DNA from: Conyzicola nivalis_A
GTDB taxonomy: Bacteria > Actinomycetota > Actinomycetes > Actinomycetales > Microbacteriaceae
Direction of reading: 5' to 3'
DNA length: 64,000 nt
NCBI RefSeq assembly: GCF_040548875.1
Contig: NZ_JBEPSJ010000004.1
Span: 124,001 to 188,000 of the forward strand
Shown: piece by piece, positions 17,436 through 26,399 of the stretch
How the letters are laid out: every line of letters starts with the position of its first letter
Numbering within the stretch: the stretch's first letter is position 1
Made by a program: the position numbers and the translations under genes
Notes under the pieces: model-generated
Told to the model about the DNA's origin: nothing
Seen by the model: only the letters and a program-made list of their open reading frames with translations
Databases searched by the model: none

Positions 17436-18997
17436 TGACGCAGGCCAGCCGGGGCACGAGCGGGGGTCGCCGACGCTCCCTAATCCCGCTGATCGCCATC
17501 CCCCTCCTCGCCCTCACGGCTCTCGTGAGCTGGGGGTTCGCCTCGCCCGTGGGCGCCAGCCCCGACGACGACTACCACCTCGCGAGCATCTGGTGCGGTA
17601 GCGGCGCGACGACCGAGATGTGCGAGCCAGGCGACGCCGACGACGAGCGCCGGGTCTCCGTCGACATCGAACGCTCGGCGGTCTGCTACGCCTTCAATCC
17701 GGAACAGAGCGCGGGATGCCAGGGGGACGGCTCCGGGTACGGCGACGACCTGACCACCGGGTTGACCTCGACCGACCGCGGCAACTTCGACGGCTCGTAC
17801 CCGCCGGTCTACTACTTCGTCATGAGCGCCTTCGCCGGCGACGATCTGCAGACGTCCGCCCTCGTCATGCGCATCGCCAACAGCGTGCTCTTCGTCGCCC
17901 TGGTCACGGGCCTCTTCCTGCTGCTGCCGCTGGCACGGCGTTCGACTCTCGTCGCATCCATCGCCGTCTCCATAGTGCCCCTCGGGATCTTCCTCATTCC
18001 GTCCAACAATCCGAGCGGCTGGGCGATTCTCTCCGCCGGCACACTCTGGATCGCCCTGATCGGCTTCTTCGAGACGACGGGCGCCAGGCGGATCGCCCTC
18101 GCCGGCACCGCCCTCCTGAGCACGGTGATCGGTGCCGGCGCCAGGGCGGACAGCGCGATCTACGCGGTCTTGGCGATCGGCGCCGTACTCCTGCTCAAGT
18201 TCCGCGCCGAGCGCCAGTTCTTCGTGCTCTCCCTCGTGCCGCTCGCGATGATCGTCCCGGCGGTGCTGATCTTCCTCTCGTCACGGCAGTCGACTGCGGC
18301 CACCACCGGGCTCGACCCGAACTTCGTGCGCCCCGTATACGGCCGTTTCACGCTCATCGTCGACAACCTCCTGCAGGTGCCCGGACTGTGGTTCGGCGTC
18401 TTCGGCACGTCGGGGTTCCGCACGTCCGGCCTGGGGTGGCTCGACACGGCGATGCCTGCGGCCGTGTCGTTCCTGGCGATGGCAGCCTTCGTCGCCCTTG
18501 TCGCCATCGGTTTCGGAGCGTCGAGCCGACGCAAGACGCTCGCCGCCCTGTACGTCTTCGCACTCGTGCTGTTCATCCCGTGGCTGATCCTGTATCAGAC
18601 ACAGACCGTCGTCGGCGACGGCGTGCAGCCGCGGTACCTGATCCCGTTGGTCGTGCTGTTCGCGGGAATCGCGCTGTTCCAGCCGTCGATGAACACCATC
18701 CGGATCACCCGCGAGCAGCTCATCGCGGTCGCGACGGCTCTCGCCGTGGCCAACGCGGTCGCGCTGCACTACAACCTGCGCCGGTACGTCACGGGCGTCG
18801 ACGTCGGCGGCGGCAACCTGGACTCCCGCGTCGAGTGGTGGTGGTCGATTCCTGTCAGCCCCATGGGCATGTGGGCCGTCGGCGCGCTCAGCTTCGCCGC
18901 GATGATCGTATGGCTCGCCATGATCTGGAGCGCCCGTACGACCGGTCGCCCCGATGAGGGTCTCGTCGCCCCGGCCACGCAGCGCCTCCCGGTCTAG
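17435..18997 (+). CDS. DUF2142 family membrane protein (GT-C-like)
   Basis: A 520-residue protein. TM1 is followed by SPDDDYHLASIWCG, the acidic motif plus His in the first outer loop that defines DUF2142 and resembles GT-C catalytic loops. There is a Cys-containing outer domain (C-x8-C, then C-x11-C) up to residue 120 and SYPPVYYFVMS ahead of TM2, with about ten further TMs. It is the third gene of a tightly coupled module with the polyprenyl-phosphate GT2, so it likely transfers that sugar to an envelope polymer. Its acceptor is not known. It ends 22 bp from the convergent repeat-protein gene. Confidence 0.8.
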   Translation: MTQASRGTSGGRRRSLIPLIAIPLLALTALVSWGFASPVGASPDDDYHLASIWCGSGATTEMCEPGDADDERRVSVDIERSAVCYAFNPEQSAGCQGDGSGYGDDLTTGLTSTDRGNFDGSYPPVYYFVMSAFAGDDLQTSALVMRIANSVLFVALVTGLFLLLPLARRSTLVASIAVSIVPLGIFLIPSNNPSGWAILSAGTLWIALIGFFETTGARRIALAGTALLSTVIGAGARADSAIYAVLAIGAVLLLKFRAERQFFVLSLVPLAMIVPAVLIFLSSRQSTAATTGLDPNFVRPVYGRFTLIVDNLLQVPGLWFGVFGTSGFRTSGLGWLDTAMPAAVSFLAMAAFVALVAIGFGASSRRKTLAALYVFALVLFIPWLILYQTQTVVGDGVQPRYLIPLVVLFAGIALFQPSMNTIRITREQLIAVATALAVANAVALHYNLRRYVTGVDVGGGNLDSRVEWWWSIPVSPMGMWAVGALSFAAMIVWLAMIWSARTTGRPDEGLVAPATQRLPV

Positions 18998-19019
18998 CCG
19001 GGCGAGGAAGCCGGCCGAC

Positions 19020-21128
19020 CTACGGGACGGTCACCGTGGCACAGCCGAGGGCGGAGTTGCCGCCTCCGGCATTGTTGATCGCGTAGGCGCACACCCGGTG
19101 GACACCCGGTGTCGCAGCCATCTGCGTGCTGAATCCGTGGCCCCCGCCGTAGAGGGGATAGGCCGCTGCGATATCGCCGCGCTCTATGTTCGCCGGCACC
19201 GCGACACTCGCCGAGTCCAGGTATACGTGCACCGAGATCGGCGACGCGGTGTCGGGGTCGATCGACCATCCGCCCACGGTCACCGCTCCCGCCGAAACGA
19301 CGGCAGAGTCAAGATAGCCGATGGGCGCACGTCCCTGCTCGACGATGGCGCCGCCCGCCGGCGCCGGTATCGTCACCTGTACGCAGCCCAGCGAGGAGTT
19401 GCCTCCCGGGGCCGTATTGATCCCGTAGGCGCACACGTTGTGTGTTCCGGGCGCGGCGTTGATCTTCGCGCTGTACCCGTGGGCGCCGCCGTAGGCGGGG
19501 AAAGCCGACGCGATGTCGGCGCGGTCGATGTTGGCGGTGAGGGCCACACCGGTCGCGCCCACGTAGACGTGCACCTGGATTGGCGCCGCAGTATCGGGAT
19601 CGATCGACCATCCGCCGACCGTCACCGCTCCCGCGGAGACGACCGTCGAGTCGATGTACCCGATCGGAGCGCGCCCCAACTCGGGGATCGTGCCGGCAGG
19701 GTACGGAACAGTCACTTGAACACAACCGAGGGCTGTGTTGCCGCCGACGCCGAGGTTGATCGCGAAAGCACACACCTGGTGGGGGCCCGGAGAGGCGGGC
19801 ACCGTGGTGCTGAAGCCGTGCGCGCCGCCGTAGGCGGGGAACGCCGCGGCGATATCGGACCGCTGGATGTTCGCGTTGACCGCGACGCTCGCGGAGTCGA
19901 CGTACACGTGGACCTGGACGGGCGCCACCGTGTCGGGGTCGATGGCCCATCCGCCGACGGTCACCGCGCCCTCCGAGGCGACGGTCGAGTCGATGTACCC
20001 GGTCGGCGGTCCGCCAGGGGTCACCACTGTTGAACACTGGAGCAGCGAGTGCGTGCCCGGTCCGGTATTGATGGCATAGACGCAGACCTCGTGCGCGCCG
20101 CCGAATCCGACCGGGATCAGCGACGAGAATCCGTGCGCCGTACCGGAGTTCGGGTAGGGCGCCGCCAGATCCGGGCGGGACTCGTTCGCGTTCACACTCG
20201 TCCCCACGCCGTCGACATAGATGTGGATGTCGAGGGATGCCGTGGAGTCGGGGTCGATCGCCCAGCCCTTCACCGCGATCTGTCCGACACCGGGCGTGAC
20301 GGCGTCGACGTAGCCGAACGGGTTGACCGGGCCGGTGGTCGATCCGAACCAGTCGGTGAAGTAGGCCCAGAAGTTTCGGTTGCCGTAGGAGGAGCATGCG
20401 TCGCCGGTGCGGTAGAGATTGGCCATCGCCGCGGCGTTGGGCTGGTACGGCGTGTAGTTGTACAGCGCCGCCGTCGCGCGGTTGCGGATGTTGACCACCG
20501 ACGAGCCGCACGCGACGTTGGGGTGGTACTGCACGGCGATCGAGCCGACGCGGTAGCGCCAGCTGGCGGGGTTCACCCCGTAGCGGATGAACTGCGATGC
20601 GGCGCTGTACACCTGGTTGAAAAAGCCGAAATAGGTGGAATCGCAGGCGGCAGTGTCGGGGCAGGCGTAGCCCATCGCCGTGCGGTACGAGCCCGCGATG
20701 GGCGAGCCGTTGGTGACGAGGCCGTTCTCCTTCTGCAGCGTCACCACGAGCACCTGCGGGTTGATGCCGCAGGCCTTCGCGACCTTGTTGATGATCCTGC
20801 TGGCCGGTTCGTTCGCCGCGCCGGGGTACGCGGCGCAGCGGGTGGTCGCGTCACGCGAGGGGGTGCTCTCGGTGAAGTTGGGAAGGCAGGCCACGCCGTT
20901 CGCCTGGGCGCAGCTCGGCAGCTTCGACCTCAGGAACGACTGGATCGCCGCCTCGTCCATCGCGCCGCTGTCGAAGAAGCGCTGGTCGGAGATGATGTAT
21001 CCGGGGTCGAAGGTCGCGGGGTCGGCTGCCTGGGCGGGTGCCGCGACACCGACGACGACACCGGCTGTCAGCACGATCGCAGAAATTGCGCCCGCCACGA
21101 TGCGACGCGCATTGCTGAGAGAGATCAT
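19020..21128 (-). CDS. Secreted protein with four C-terminal repeats
   Basis: A 702-residue protein with a Sec signal peptide (hydrophobic core at 10-32, likely cleavage after APAQA at about residue 34). Residues 36-265 form a domain with six or more Cys, containing INKVAKACGINPQVLVVTLQ followed by K-E. This resembles lysozyme-like or transglycosylase folds, so a peptidoglycan-related function is possible but not shown. Residues 272-702 are four repeats of about 99-114 residues. Each starts GY(I/V/L)D and contains (V/K)GW(A/S)IDPD, an AHGF/Y-type motif and a pair of Cys. No sorting motif or TM follows the repeats, so it is probably secreted or held non-covalently at the wall. Confidence 0.75.
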   Translation of the reverse strand: MISLSNARRIVAGAISAIVLTAGVVVGVAAPAQAADPATFDPGYIISDQRFFDSGAMDEAAIQSFLRSKLPSCAQANGVACLPNFTESTPSRDATTRCAAYPGAANEPASRIINKVAKACGINPQVLVVTLQKENGLVTNGSPIAGSYRTAMGYACPDTAACDSTYFGFFNQVYSAASQFIRYGVNPASWRYRVGSIAVQYHPNVACGSSVVNIRNRATAALYNYTPYQPNAAAMANLYRTGDACSSYGNRNFWAYFTDWFGSTTGPVNPFGYVDAVTPGVGQIAVKGWAIDPDSTASLDIHIYVDGVGTSVNANESRPDLAAPYPNSGTAHGFSSLIPVGFGGAHEVCVYAINTGPGTHSLLQCSTVVTPGGPPTGYIDSTVASEGAVTVGGWAIDPDTVAPVQVHVYVDSASVAVNANIQRSDIAAAFPAYGGAHGFSTTVPASPGPHQVCAFAINLGVGGNTALGCVQVTVPYPAGTIPELGRAPIGYIDSTVVSAGAVTVGGWSIDPDTAAPIQVHVYVGATGVALTANIDRADIASAFPAYGGAHGYSAKINAAPGTHNVCAYGINTAPGGNSSLGCVQVTIPAPAGGAIVEQGRAPIGYLDSAVVSAGAVTVGGWSIDPDTASPISVHVYLDSASVAVPANIERGDIAAAYPLYGGGHGFSTQMAATPGVHRVCAYAINNAGGGNSALGCATVTVP
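19023..20315 (-). repeat. Four tandem protein-coding repeats
   Basis: Units on the minus strand lie at 20315-20001, 20000-19662, 19661-19320 and 19319-19023, encoding residues 272-376, 377-489, 490-603 and 604-702. Units 2 to 4 are most alike (GAVTVGGW, IDPDT, VHVYV, ANI.R.DIA, YGG.HG) and unit 1 is divergent. Linkers of the type PxxRAPIG separate units 2, 3 and 4. The DNA is similar enough to allow recombination between units. Confidence 0.85.
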
Positions 21129-21247
21129 GATTTCTGCCTTCTGTAACGCCCGCCGAAAATCGGCATGGAGCCACCGCGGCGAACTCCGCCGGCCGCAGCA
21201 TTTACCAGCGACTCTACCCCACCACTTCCGCGCGACCCAGCATATAA

Positions 21248-21291
21248 ACAGAGGTCGGATACCCCTAGTCTGCGGGGTATTCGACCTCTGT
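21248..21291 (-). terminator. Rho-independent terminator after rmlA
   Basis: ACAGAGGTCGGATACCCC (21248-21265) pairs with GGGGTATTCGACCTCTGT (21274-21291) through an 18-bp stem with one G-T wobble and an 8-nt loop. On the minus strand it is followed by TTTATAT. It lies 17 bp after the rmlA stop and before the start region of the repeat protein, so it separates the two leftward units. Confidence 0.82.
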
Positions 21292-21308
21292 CCGGAGTTC
21301 GCGGATGC

Positions 21309-22175
21309 TCAGTTAGCGTCGAGAAGTCCGATCAGGTAGGAGCCGTATCCGCTCTTCAGCAGAGGCGTCGCGAGCACGCGCAGCTGGGCATCGTCGATCC
21401 ATCCGGCGCGCCAGGCGATCTCCTCGACGCAGCCGACCTTGAACCCCTGGCGGTCCTCGATCACGCGCACGTACTCCGACGCCTGCATCATCGACTCGAA
21501 CGTGCCGGTGTCGAGCCACGCGGTTCCGCGGTCGAGAACCTGCACGTGGAGCTTTCCCGCCTCGAGATAGCGCTCGTTGACCGTGGAGATCTCCAGCTCG
21601 CCGCGGGCGCTGGGCTCGATTGACTTCGCGATCTCGACAATTGAGTTGTCGTAGAAGTAGAGACCGGGCACGGCGTAGTTGCTTTTCGGCGCCGTCGGCT
21701 TCTCCTCGATCGAGAGCGCGTTGAAGTCGTCGTCGAACTCGACCACTCCGTATGAGCGCGGATTGGACACGTGGTACGCGAAGATGAGAGCGCCCTGGAC
21801 GTCGTTGTTCTGACGCAGCGACGACCCGAGGCCTGCACCGTGGAAGATGTTGTCGCCCAACACGAGCGCCACGCTCTCGTCGCCGATGAACTCCTCGCCG
21901 ATGATGAAGGCCTGTGCGAGGCCGTCGGGCGACGGCTGCACGGCGTACTCGATGGAGATGCCGATGTCTGAACCGTCGCCGAAGAGGGCACGGAACTGGT
22001 CGTTGTACTCCGGCGTCGTGATGATGAGGATCTCGTTGATCCCCGCCATCATGAGCGTCGACAAGGGGTAGTAGATCATCGGCTTGTCGTAGATGGGCAT
22101 CAGCTGCTTGGAGATGCCCTTGGTGATCGGCCAGAGCCGCGTGCCGGATCCGCCGGCAAGAATAATTCCGCGCAC
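21309..22175 (-). CDS. rmlA: Glucose-1-phosphate thymidylyltransferase
   Basis: A 288-residue enzyme making dTDP-glucose from dTTP and glucose-1-phosphate, the first step to dTDP-L-rhamnose. The N-terminal signature is GGSGTRLWPITKGISKQL, followed by PMIYYPLS, the GDGSDIGI segment and VLGDNIFHG. Its length matches RmlA of other bacteria. The GTG start at 22175 is 3 nt after the rmlC stop, so the two are co-transcribed in the order rmlC-rmlA. rmlB and rmlD are 12 kb away on the other strand. Confidence 0.95.
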   Translation of the reverse strand: MRGIILAGGSGTRLWPITKGISKQLMPIYDKPMIYYPLSTLMMAGINEILIITTPEYNDQFRALFGDGSDIGISIEYAVQPSPDGLAQAFIIGEEFIGDESVALVLGDNIFHGAGLGSSLRQNNDVQGALIFAYHVSNPRSYGVVEFDDDFNALSIEEKPTAPKSNYAVPGLYFYDNSIVEIAKSIEPSARGELEISTVNERYLEAGKLHVQVLDRGTAWLDTGTFESMMQASEYVRVIEDRQGFKVGCVEEIAWRAGWIDDAQLRVLATPLLKSGYGSYLIGLLDAN

Positions 22176-22178
22176 GAT

Positions 22179-22790
22179 CTAGTTTCCCGTCCTGTTGAGC
22201 GACGCGTAGAAGGCGCGAGCCTCGTCCCACGTCGGGAGAAGGCCGGCCGCTGCGGCCTCGCTGAGGCCGGGGGCTTCGGTGTCCTTGGGCGAGAGAAGGG
22301 CTTCGCCTGCGTCGGGAGGGAAGACCAGACCGACCTCGGGGTCGACAGGGTTGATGCCGTGCTCACGAGGCGCGTTGAAGACGTCCGTCACGAGGTAGCT
22401 CACGGTCGCGTCATCCGTCAATGCGACGAACGCGTGGCCGAGGCCCTCGGAGAGGAAGATGGCGCGGCGGTCGGTGGTGTCGAGCAGGACCGAGTCCCAC
22501 TGGCCGAACGTGGGCGAGCCGACCCGGATGTCGATAACGTAGTCGAGCACTGCCCCGTGAGTGACGGTGACGTACTTTGCCTGACCCAGGGGGATGTCGG
22601 CGAAGTGGATGCCACGGACTACGCCGCGCTTCGATACCGACGTGTTCGCCTGCCTCAGGTCGATGGAGCGACCGCTGGCTTCTTCCAACTTGTCGAAGCG
22701 ATACCACTCGAGAAACACGCCGCGGTCGTCACCGAACTGCTTGGGGGTGATCTCGTAGGCGTCGGGAATAGAAAGTTCGCGAATTTGCAC
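22179..22790 (-). CDS. rmlC: dTDP-4-dehydrorhamnose 3,5-epimerase
   Basis: A 203-residue cupin enzyme of the third step of the rhamnose pathway. The catalytic His is in RGIHFA, and the EWYRFDKL, QANTSVSKRGVVRG and SEGLGHAF segments are typical. The first active-site Tyr is kept (VSYLV), while the second, in an AEYNPQREH-type motif in M. tuberculosis, is Phe (DVFNAPREH). The GTG start at 22790 is 7 nt behind a TAGACT -10 box, so the message is probably leaderless. It is followed by rmlA. Confidence 0.93.
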   Translation of the reverse strand: MQIRELSIPDAYEITPKQFGDDRGVFLEWYRFDKLEEASGRSIDLRQANTSVSKRGVVRGIHFADIPLGQAKYVTVTHGAVLDYVIDIRVGSPTFGQWDSVLLDTTDRRAIFLSEGLGHAFVALTDDATVSYLVTDVFNAPREHGINPVDPEVGLVFPPDAGEALLSPKDTEAPGLSEAAAAGLLPTWDEARAFYASLNRTGN

Positions 22791-22797
22791 GCATGGG

Positions 22798-22803
22798 AGT
22801 CTA
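22798..22803 (-). promoter_or_regulatory. -10 box of a leaderless promoter for rmlC-rmlA
   Basis: On the minus strand TAGACT is followed by 7 nt and then the GTG of rmlC. No Shine-Dalgarno sequence is visible. Transcription would start at or one base before the start codon. Confidence 0.45.
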
Positions 22804-22852
22804 CAGCGTTGCGATTCGCGCCTCTCTCGGTGCGCGGTCTGCCCACAAACCG

Positions 22853-23860
22853 CTACGAGGCGGAAGGCCGGCCCGCCGGCTGCAGCAGGTCGCGCGCGAT
22901 GTCCAGATGCCCACGGCTGTAGAGCCGGTAGCGCCCGGTCGCAGCCTCCGCCACGACGGGGACGACGCGCAGCAGGCGCGGCAGAGGAAGCCGGGCGCGG
23001 GCGTCCAGGTGGCGCACCTTCGCGGCCACCTTGGCCAGCACCTCCGGCGGCACGCGCTCCCCCAGCGCGGTGAGGCCGGCGAGCAGCACGCGCGCCCGGT
23101 CGGCGAGGTAGACGTTGCGGTCGTCGCGCGGTTCGAACAGCCTGCGGATCTTTCCGACGGGGGTGAGCTTGGTCACACCGATCTGGTTCGCGCCATGCTG
23201 GCGGTAGTCGACGAGCTCCTCTTCAGCGAAGTCGAGGCCGCCGAGCGCTGCCGCGACGACGGCGAGCCATTCGTCGTGCACCCAAGGCGCCGGGAACGGC
23301 ACGGCCAGCCCGGCCAGTTCCCGGCGGATGACAGCGGTCGCGCCGGTCACGAGGTTGCGACGCATAAGCGCGTCGAAGCCGTGACCGTCGTGGATGGCCG
23401 AGCGCTCCTGGGCGCTGATGCCGAGGCCGTCGAAGAGGGTGAGCCCGAGCGGGGTACCGGCAGCGTCGACGAGCCGGGCATCGGAGTGAAGGAGGAGCAG
23501 CTCGGGACGTCGGCCGAACGCCTCTACGGCGACCCGGAGCCGGTCGGGATGCCATACATCGTCCTGATCGCAGAGCGCGACGAGGTCTCCGGTGCAGGCG
23601 CGTATGGCGCGCTCGAAATTCGCCACGACACCGAGGGCCGGCGAGTTCTCGAGAACGACCACGGCCACGCCGGCGGAGGCGAACCGTCCGGTCATCGCGC
23701 CGACGATGCCGACCGTGTCATCCGTCGATGCGTCGTCGGAGACCACGATCTCGGTCGGCAGGAGCTCGCCGACGAGGATGCTCTCGAGCTGACGCTCGAC
23801 GAAGCGCGAGCCGTTGTGGGTGCACAGCGCGACGGAGACCCTTGGCTGGTCGGTAGTCAA
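22853..23860 (-). CDS. Family 2 glycosyltransferase
   Basis: A 335-residue GT-A enzyme. VALCTHNGSRFVERQLESIL is followed by VVSDDASTDDT and LCDQDDVWHPDRL, the two acidic motifs of GT2 enzymes resembling rhamnosyltransferases. The C-terminal tail with VDYRQHGANQIG is also common in that group. The proposed start is TTG at 23860, overlapping the upstream stop as TTGA; no ATG or GTG lies before the first beta strand. It is the last of five leftward glycosyltransferase genes and ends 62 bp before the rmlC start region. Confidence 0.8.
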   Translation of the reverse strand: MTTDQPRVSVALCTHNGSRFVERQLESILVGELLPTEIVVSDDASTDDTVGIVGAMTGRFASAGVAVVVLENSPALGVVANFERAIRACTGDLVALCDQDDVWHPDRLRVAVEAFGRRPELLLLHSDARLVDAAGTPLGLTLFDGLGISAQERSAIHDGHGFDALMRRNLVTGATAVIRRELAGLAVPFPAPWVHDEWLAVVAAALGGLDFAEEELVDYRQHGANQIGVTKLTPVGKIRRLFEPRDDRNVYLADRARVLLAGLTALGERVPPEVLAKVAAKVRHLDARARLPLPRLLRVVPVVAEAATGRYRLYSRGHLDIARDLLQPAGRPSAS

Positions 23861-26328
23861 CGACGAATCCGGTTGGAGATCTTCGACAGCACGAGGCGGG
23901 GCCCGCCGTTGCGGAGATAGTGCACGACCAGACCCGCGTCGTGGCGCAGGCCCGATCGCCTGCGACGCACCCGGGACTTCGCCGGCGCGCCCGTCGTGGA
24001 GGCGAGGTGGGCGTTGTCGCGTGCATGGTGCGCGTCGGCCACGAAGGCGACCAGCGGTGCCAGGGCCTCCTCCCAGAAGTACTGCTGGCGAACGCGTCGG
24101 ATGTTCTTGCGGGCCTGGGCGATGAATCGTTCGTCGAACAGCACACGCTCGAGCGCGGCGCTGAGCGCGTCGACGTCGCCGGCCTTGACGACTACACCGA
24201 GCTTCTCCCGCTCGACGAGTTCGGCGAAATGGTCGCCCTCGGTGACGACCATCGGCAGCTCGGCCCACAGGTAGTCGAGGATCCGGGTGCGGAACGAGAA
24301 GGTCGTCTCGATGTGCGAGAAGTGTGTGCTCACCCCGGCGTCGGCCTCGGTGAGGTAGTTGCCGCGCTCGGCGAAGTCGACCCAGGACGCGTTGAAGAAG
24401 ACAGAGCTGTCGAGGGCACCCAGGTCTCTGGCGAGCGAGCGGGACTCGCCGACGATGCGCATCTCGGGCACGGACGGATTCGGGTGCTTCGTGCCCTGGA
24501 AGAACAGTCGGATGTTGTCGCGGCGTTTCGACAGGTCGGCGACCGCGCGGATGAGCGTCTTTGGGTCGAACCAGTTGTACAGCCCTCCGCTCCAGAGCAG
24601 CACCTTGTCGTCGGCCGCGATCCCCGGGAGGACACCCTTGAGCACCGCCTCCTTGTGCTCGGGCGGCAGCGACGACAGACCGAACGGCACCACGCCGATC
24701 AGTCCTTCCAGGTCGGGGTCGGCGTCGTAGGTCGCCGGGTTCACACGTCCGAGCGAAGCGAGCTGGCCCAGCCAGAACATCCGCTGTCGCTCGGAGGCCG
24801 CGAGGAAGAAATCGCCGCGCAGCATCTGCTCGTTGAGCACCTCGTTCGCGCTCTCGACCTGGAATCTCCACTGCTCGGGAGGAAGCTCCCTGCCCTGCTC
24901 CAGCTGCTCGAGGTGCATCGGGTCGTAGATGTCGACGACGAGGATCTTGCGCGTGGTCTGCAGCGCGCTGAACACGGCCATCGCGTGCCCCTGGAAGATG
25001 ATGACGTCGGCCCAGGCCTCGAGCTTGTTGAACGCGTGGTTGTCGCCGGGGCGCACGTGCACGACGTCGAACGACGCGTCGATCGGCTCCACACCGGAGA
25101 GCGAGACGAGCGTCACCGCATTCTGTCGCGACAAGAGCTCCGCCATGTTCCAGGCACGGATGGCGGGACCGGCGAGCTTCTTGCCGATGGGGTCGCCGGT
25201 GATGACGAGGACCCGGGTGCCGCGCGGGGGTTCGGCGACGTCGAAGGCGGTCACGATGTTCTCGTACCCGCGTAGGTACGCGGGCTCCTGGTAGACGGGC
25301 GCATCCGCGTTGCCGAAGAGGCGCCAGATGCTCGTGTCGGAGACCGTTCTCGACGCCTGGATCGCGTCCCGGGTCGCGCGGAGTGAGGGGAGCGCCTCGG
25401 TGAACTGGTCGATCGCGAACATCGCCGACATCGTCTGCTTGGAGACCGACGTGCTGTCTTCGCCGTCGCCTCCCGGTTTGCGCAGGTCGTACGCGGTGGA
25501 GTCCAGCTTTCCCCGCGAGATCGCGCGGCGCACCGAGAGCGCCATCGCCGCGGGGAGCGCCTCGGCGAGTCCCTCGTCGCCGAGGTTCTTGTACAGAGTG
25601 AACAGGGCGTTGCGCTCGAGGAGGTAGGTCTCTTTGAACGGGCCGAACTCGGCCATCGACGCGTGGTGCTTGTGGTACGCGAGCGACTTGGGCTCGTAGA
25701 CCACGCGCCAGCCGGCGAGGTTGAGACGCCAGCCGAGGTCGACGTCTTCGAAGAACATGAAGTACCGCTCGTCGAAGCCGCCGAGCTGGTCGTAGGCCGA
25801 GCGGCGCACGAACATGGCCGACCCCGTGCCGAACAGCACGTCCCTCGCGGTATCGACGCCCGCCGGCACGCGTTCCGCCGTGAGCGGCTTGTAGCCCATC
25901 CCGTACCATGTCATGGCGGAACCGATGTAGTCGACCAGCTCGCCGTCCCAGTCGAGCACGCGGCTGGCGACCGCGCCGATGCGGGACGACTCGCCGAATT
26001 TGGCCACGGCGCCGCGGATCCAGCCGGGATCCGGCTTCGCGTCGTTGTTGAGCAGGGCGATGAACTCGCCGCTCGAGGCGGCGACACCCCGGTTACAGCC
26101 CCCGGCGAAGCCGTCGTTGGTGGGCGAGACGACGAGCGTGACATGCGGCGCCGCCGTGCGGATCCGGTCGGCGCTGTCGTCGCCAGACGCGTTCTCGACG
26201 ACGATGATCTCGAGCAGCTCGCTCGGCCAGTCGAGCCTGCCGATCTCGGCGATCGCTTCGATGGTGTCGCTGGCGCCGCGGAAGTTCACGAGGACAACGG
26301 AGACGACTCCCGGTCGCAGCTTAGGCAT
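23857..26328 (-). CDS. Two-domain glycosyltransferase (GT2 + GT-B)
   Basis: An 823-residue fusion. Residues 8-280 are a GT2 domain of the rhamnosyltransferase type, with VVLVNFRGASDT, VVENASGDDS, LLNNDAKPDP and FFEDVDLGWRL. A linker follows, then from about residue 385 a GT-B/GT4-like domain starts VLVITGDPIGKKLAGPAIR and contains LLWSGGLYNWFDPKTLIRA and STHFSHIETTFSFRTRILDY. The second domain is related to the whole protein encoded at 26400-27809. Such fusions usually add two sugars in turn or polymerise a disaccharide. The ATG at 26328 has GGAAG about 7 nt upstream, and a -10-like TACACT lies at 26364-26369 on the minus strand. Confidence 0.82.
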   Translation of the reverse strand: MPKLRPGVVSVVLVNFRGASDTIEAIAEIGRLDWPSELLEIIVVENASGDDSADRIRTAAPHVTLVVSPTNDGFAGGCNRGVAASSGEFIALLNNDAKPDPGWIRGAVAKFGESSRIGAVASRVLDWDGELVDYIGSAMTWYGMGYKPLTAERVPAGVDTARDVLFGTGSAMFVRRSAYDQLGGFDERYFMFFEDVDLGWRLNLAGWRVVYEPKSLAYHKHHASMAEFGPFKETYLLERNALFTLYKNLGDEGLAEALPAAMALSVRRAISRGKLDSTAYDLRKPGGDGEDSTSVSKQTMSAMFAIDQFTEALPSLRATRDAIQASRTVSDTSIWRLFGNADAPVYQEPAYLRGYENIVTAFDVAEPPRGTRVLVITGDPIGKKLAGPAIRAWNMAELLSRQNAVTLVSLSGVEPIDASFDVVHVRPGDNHAFNKLEAWADVIIFQGHAMAVFSALQTTRKILVVDIYDPMHLEQLEQGRELPPEQWRFQVESANEVLNEQMLRGDFFLAASERQRMFWLGQLASLGRVNPATYDADPDLEGLIGVVPFGLSSLPPEHKEAVLKGVLPGIAADDKVLLWSGGLYNWFDPKTLIRAVADLSKRRDNIRLFFQGTKHPNPSVPEMRIVGESRSLARDLGALDSSVFFNASWVDFAERGNYLTEADAGVSTHFSHIETTFSFRTRILDYLWAELPMVVTEGDHFAELVEREKLGVVVKAGDVDALSAALERVLFDERFIAQARKNIRRVRQQYFWEEALAPLVAFVADAHHARDNAHLASTTGAPAKSRVRRRRSGLRHDAGLVVHYLRNGGPRLVLSKISNRIRR

Positions 26329-26399
26329 AAACGCTCTTCCGGTTGGGGAACACAGGCTTCGAAAGTGTAGCAAGCCGCACGCCGACGACCCGTGTGTGC

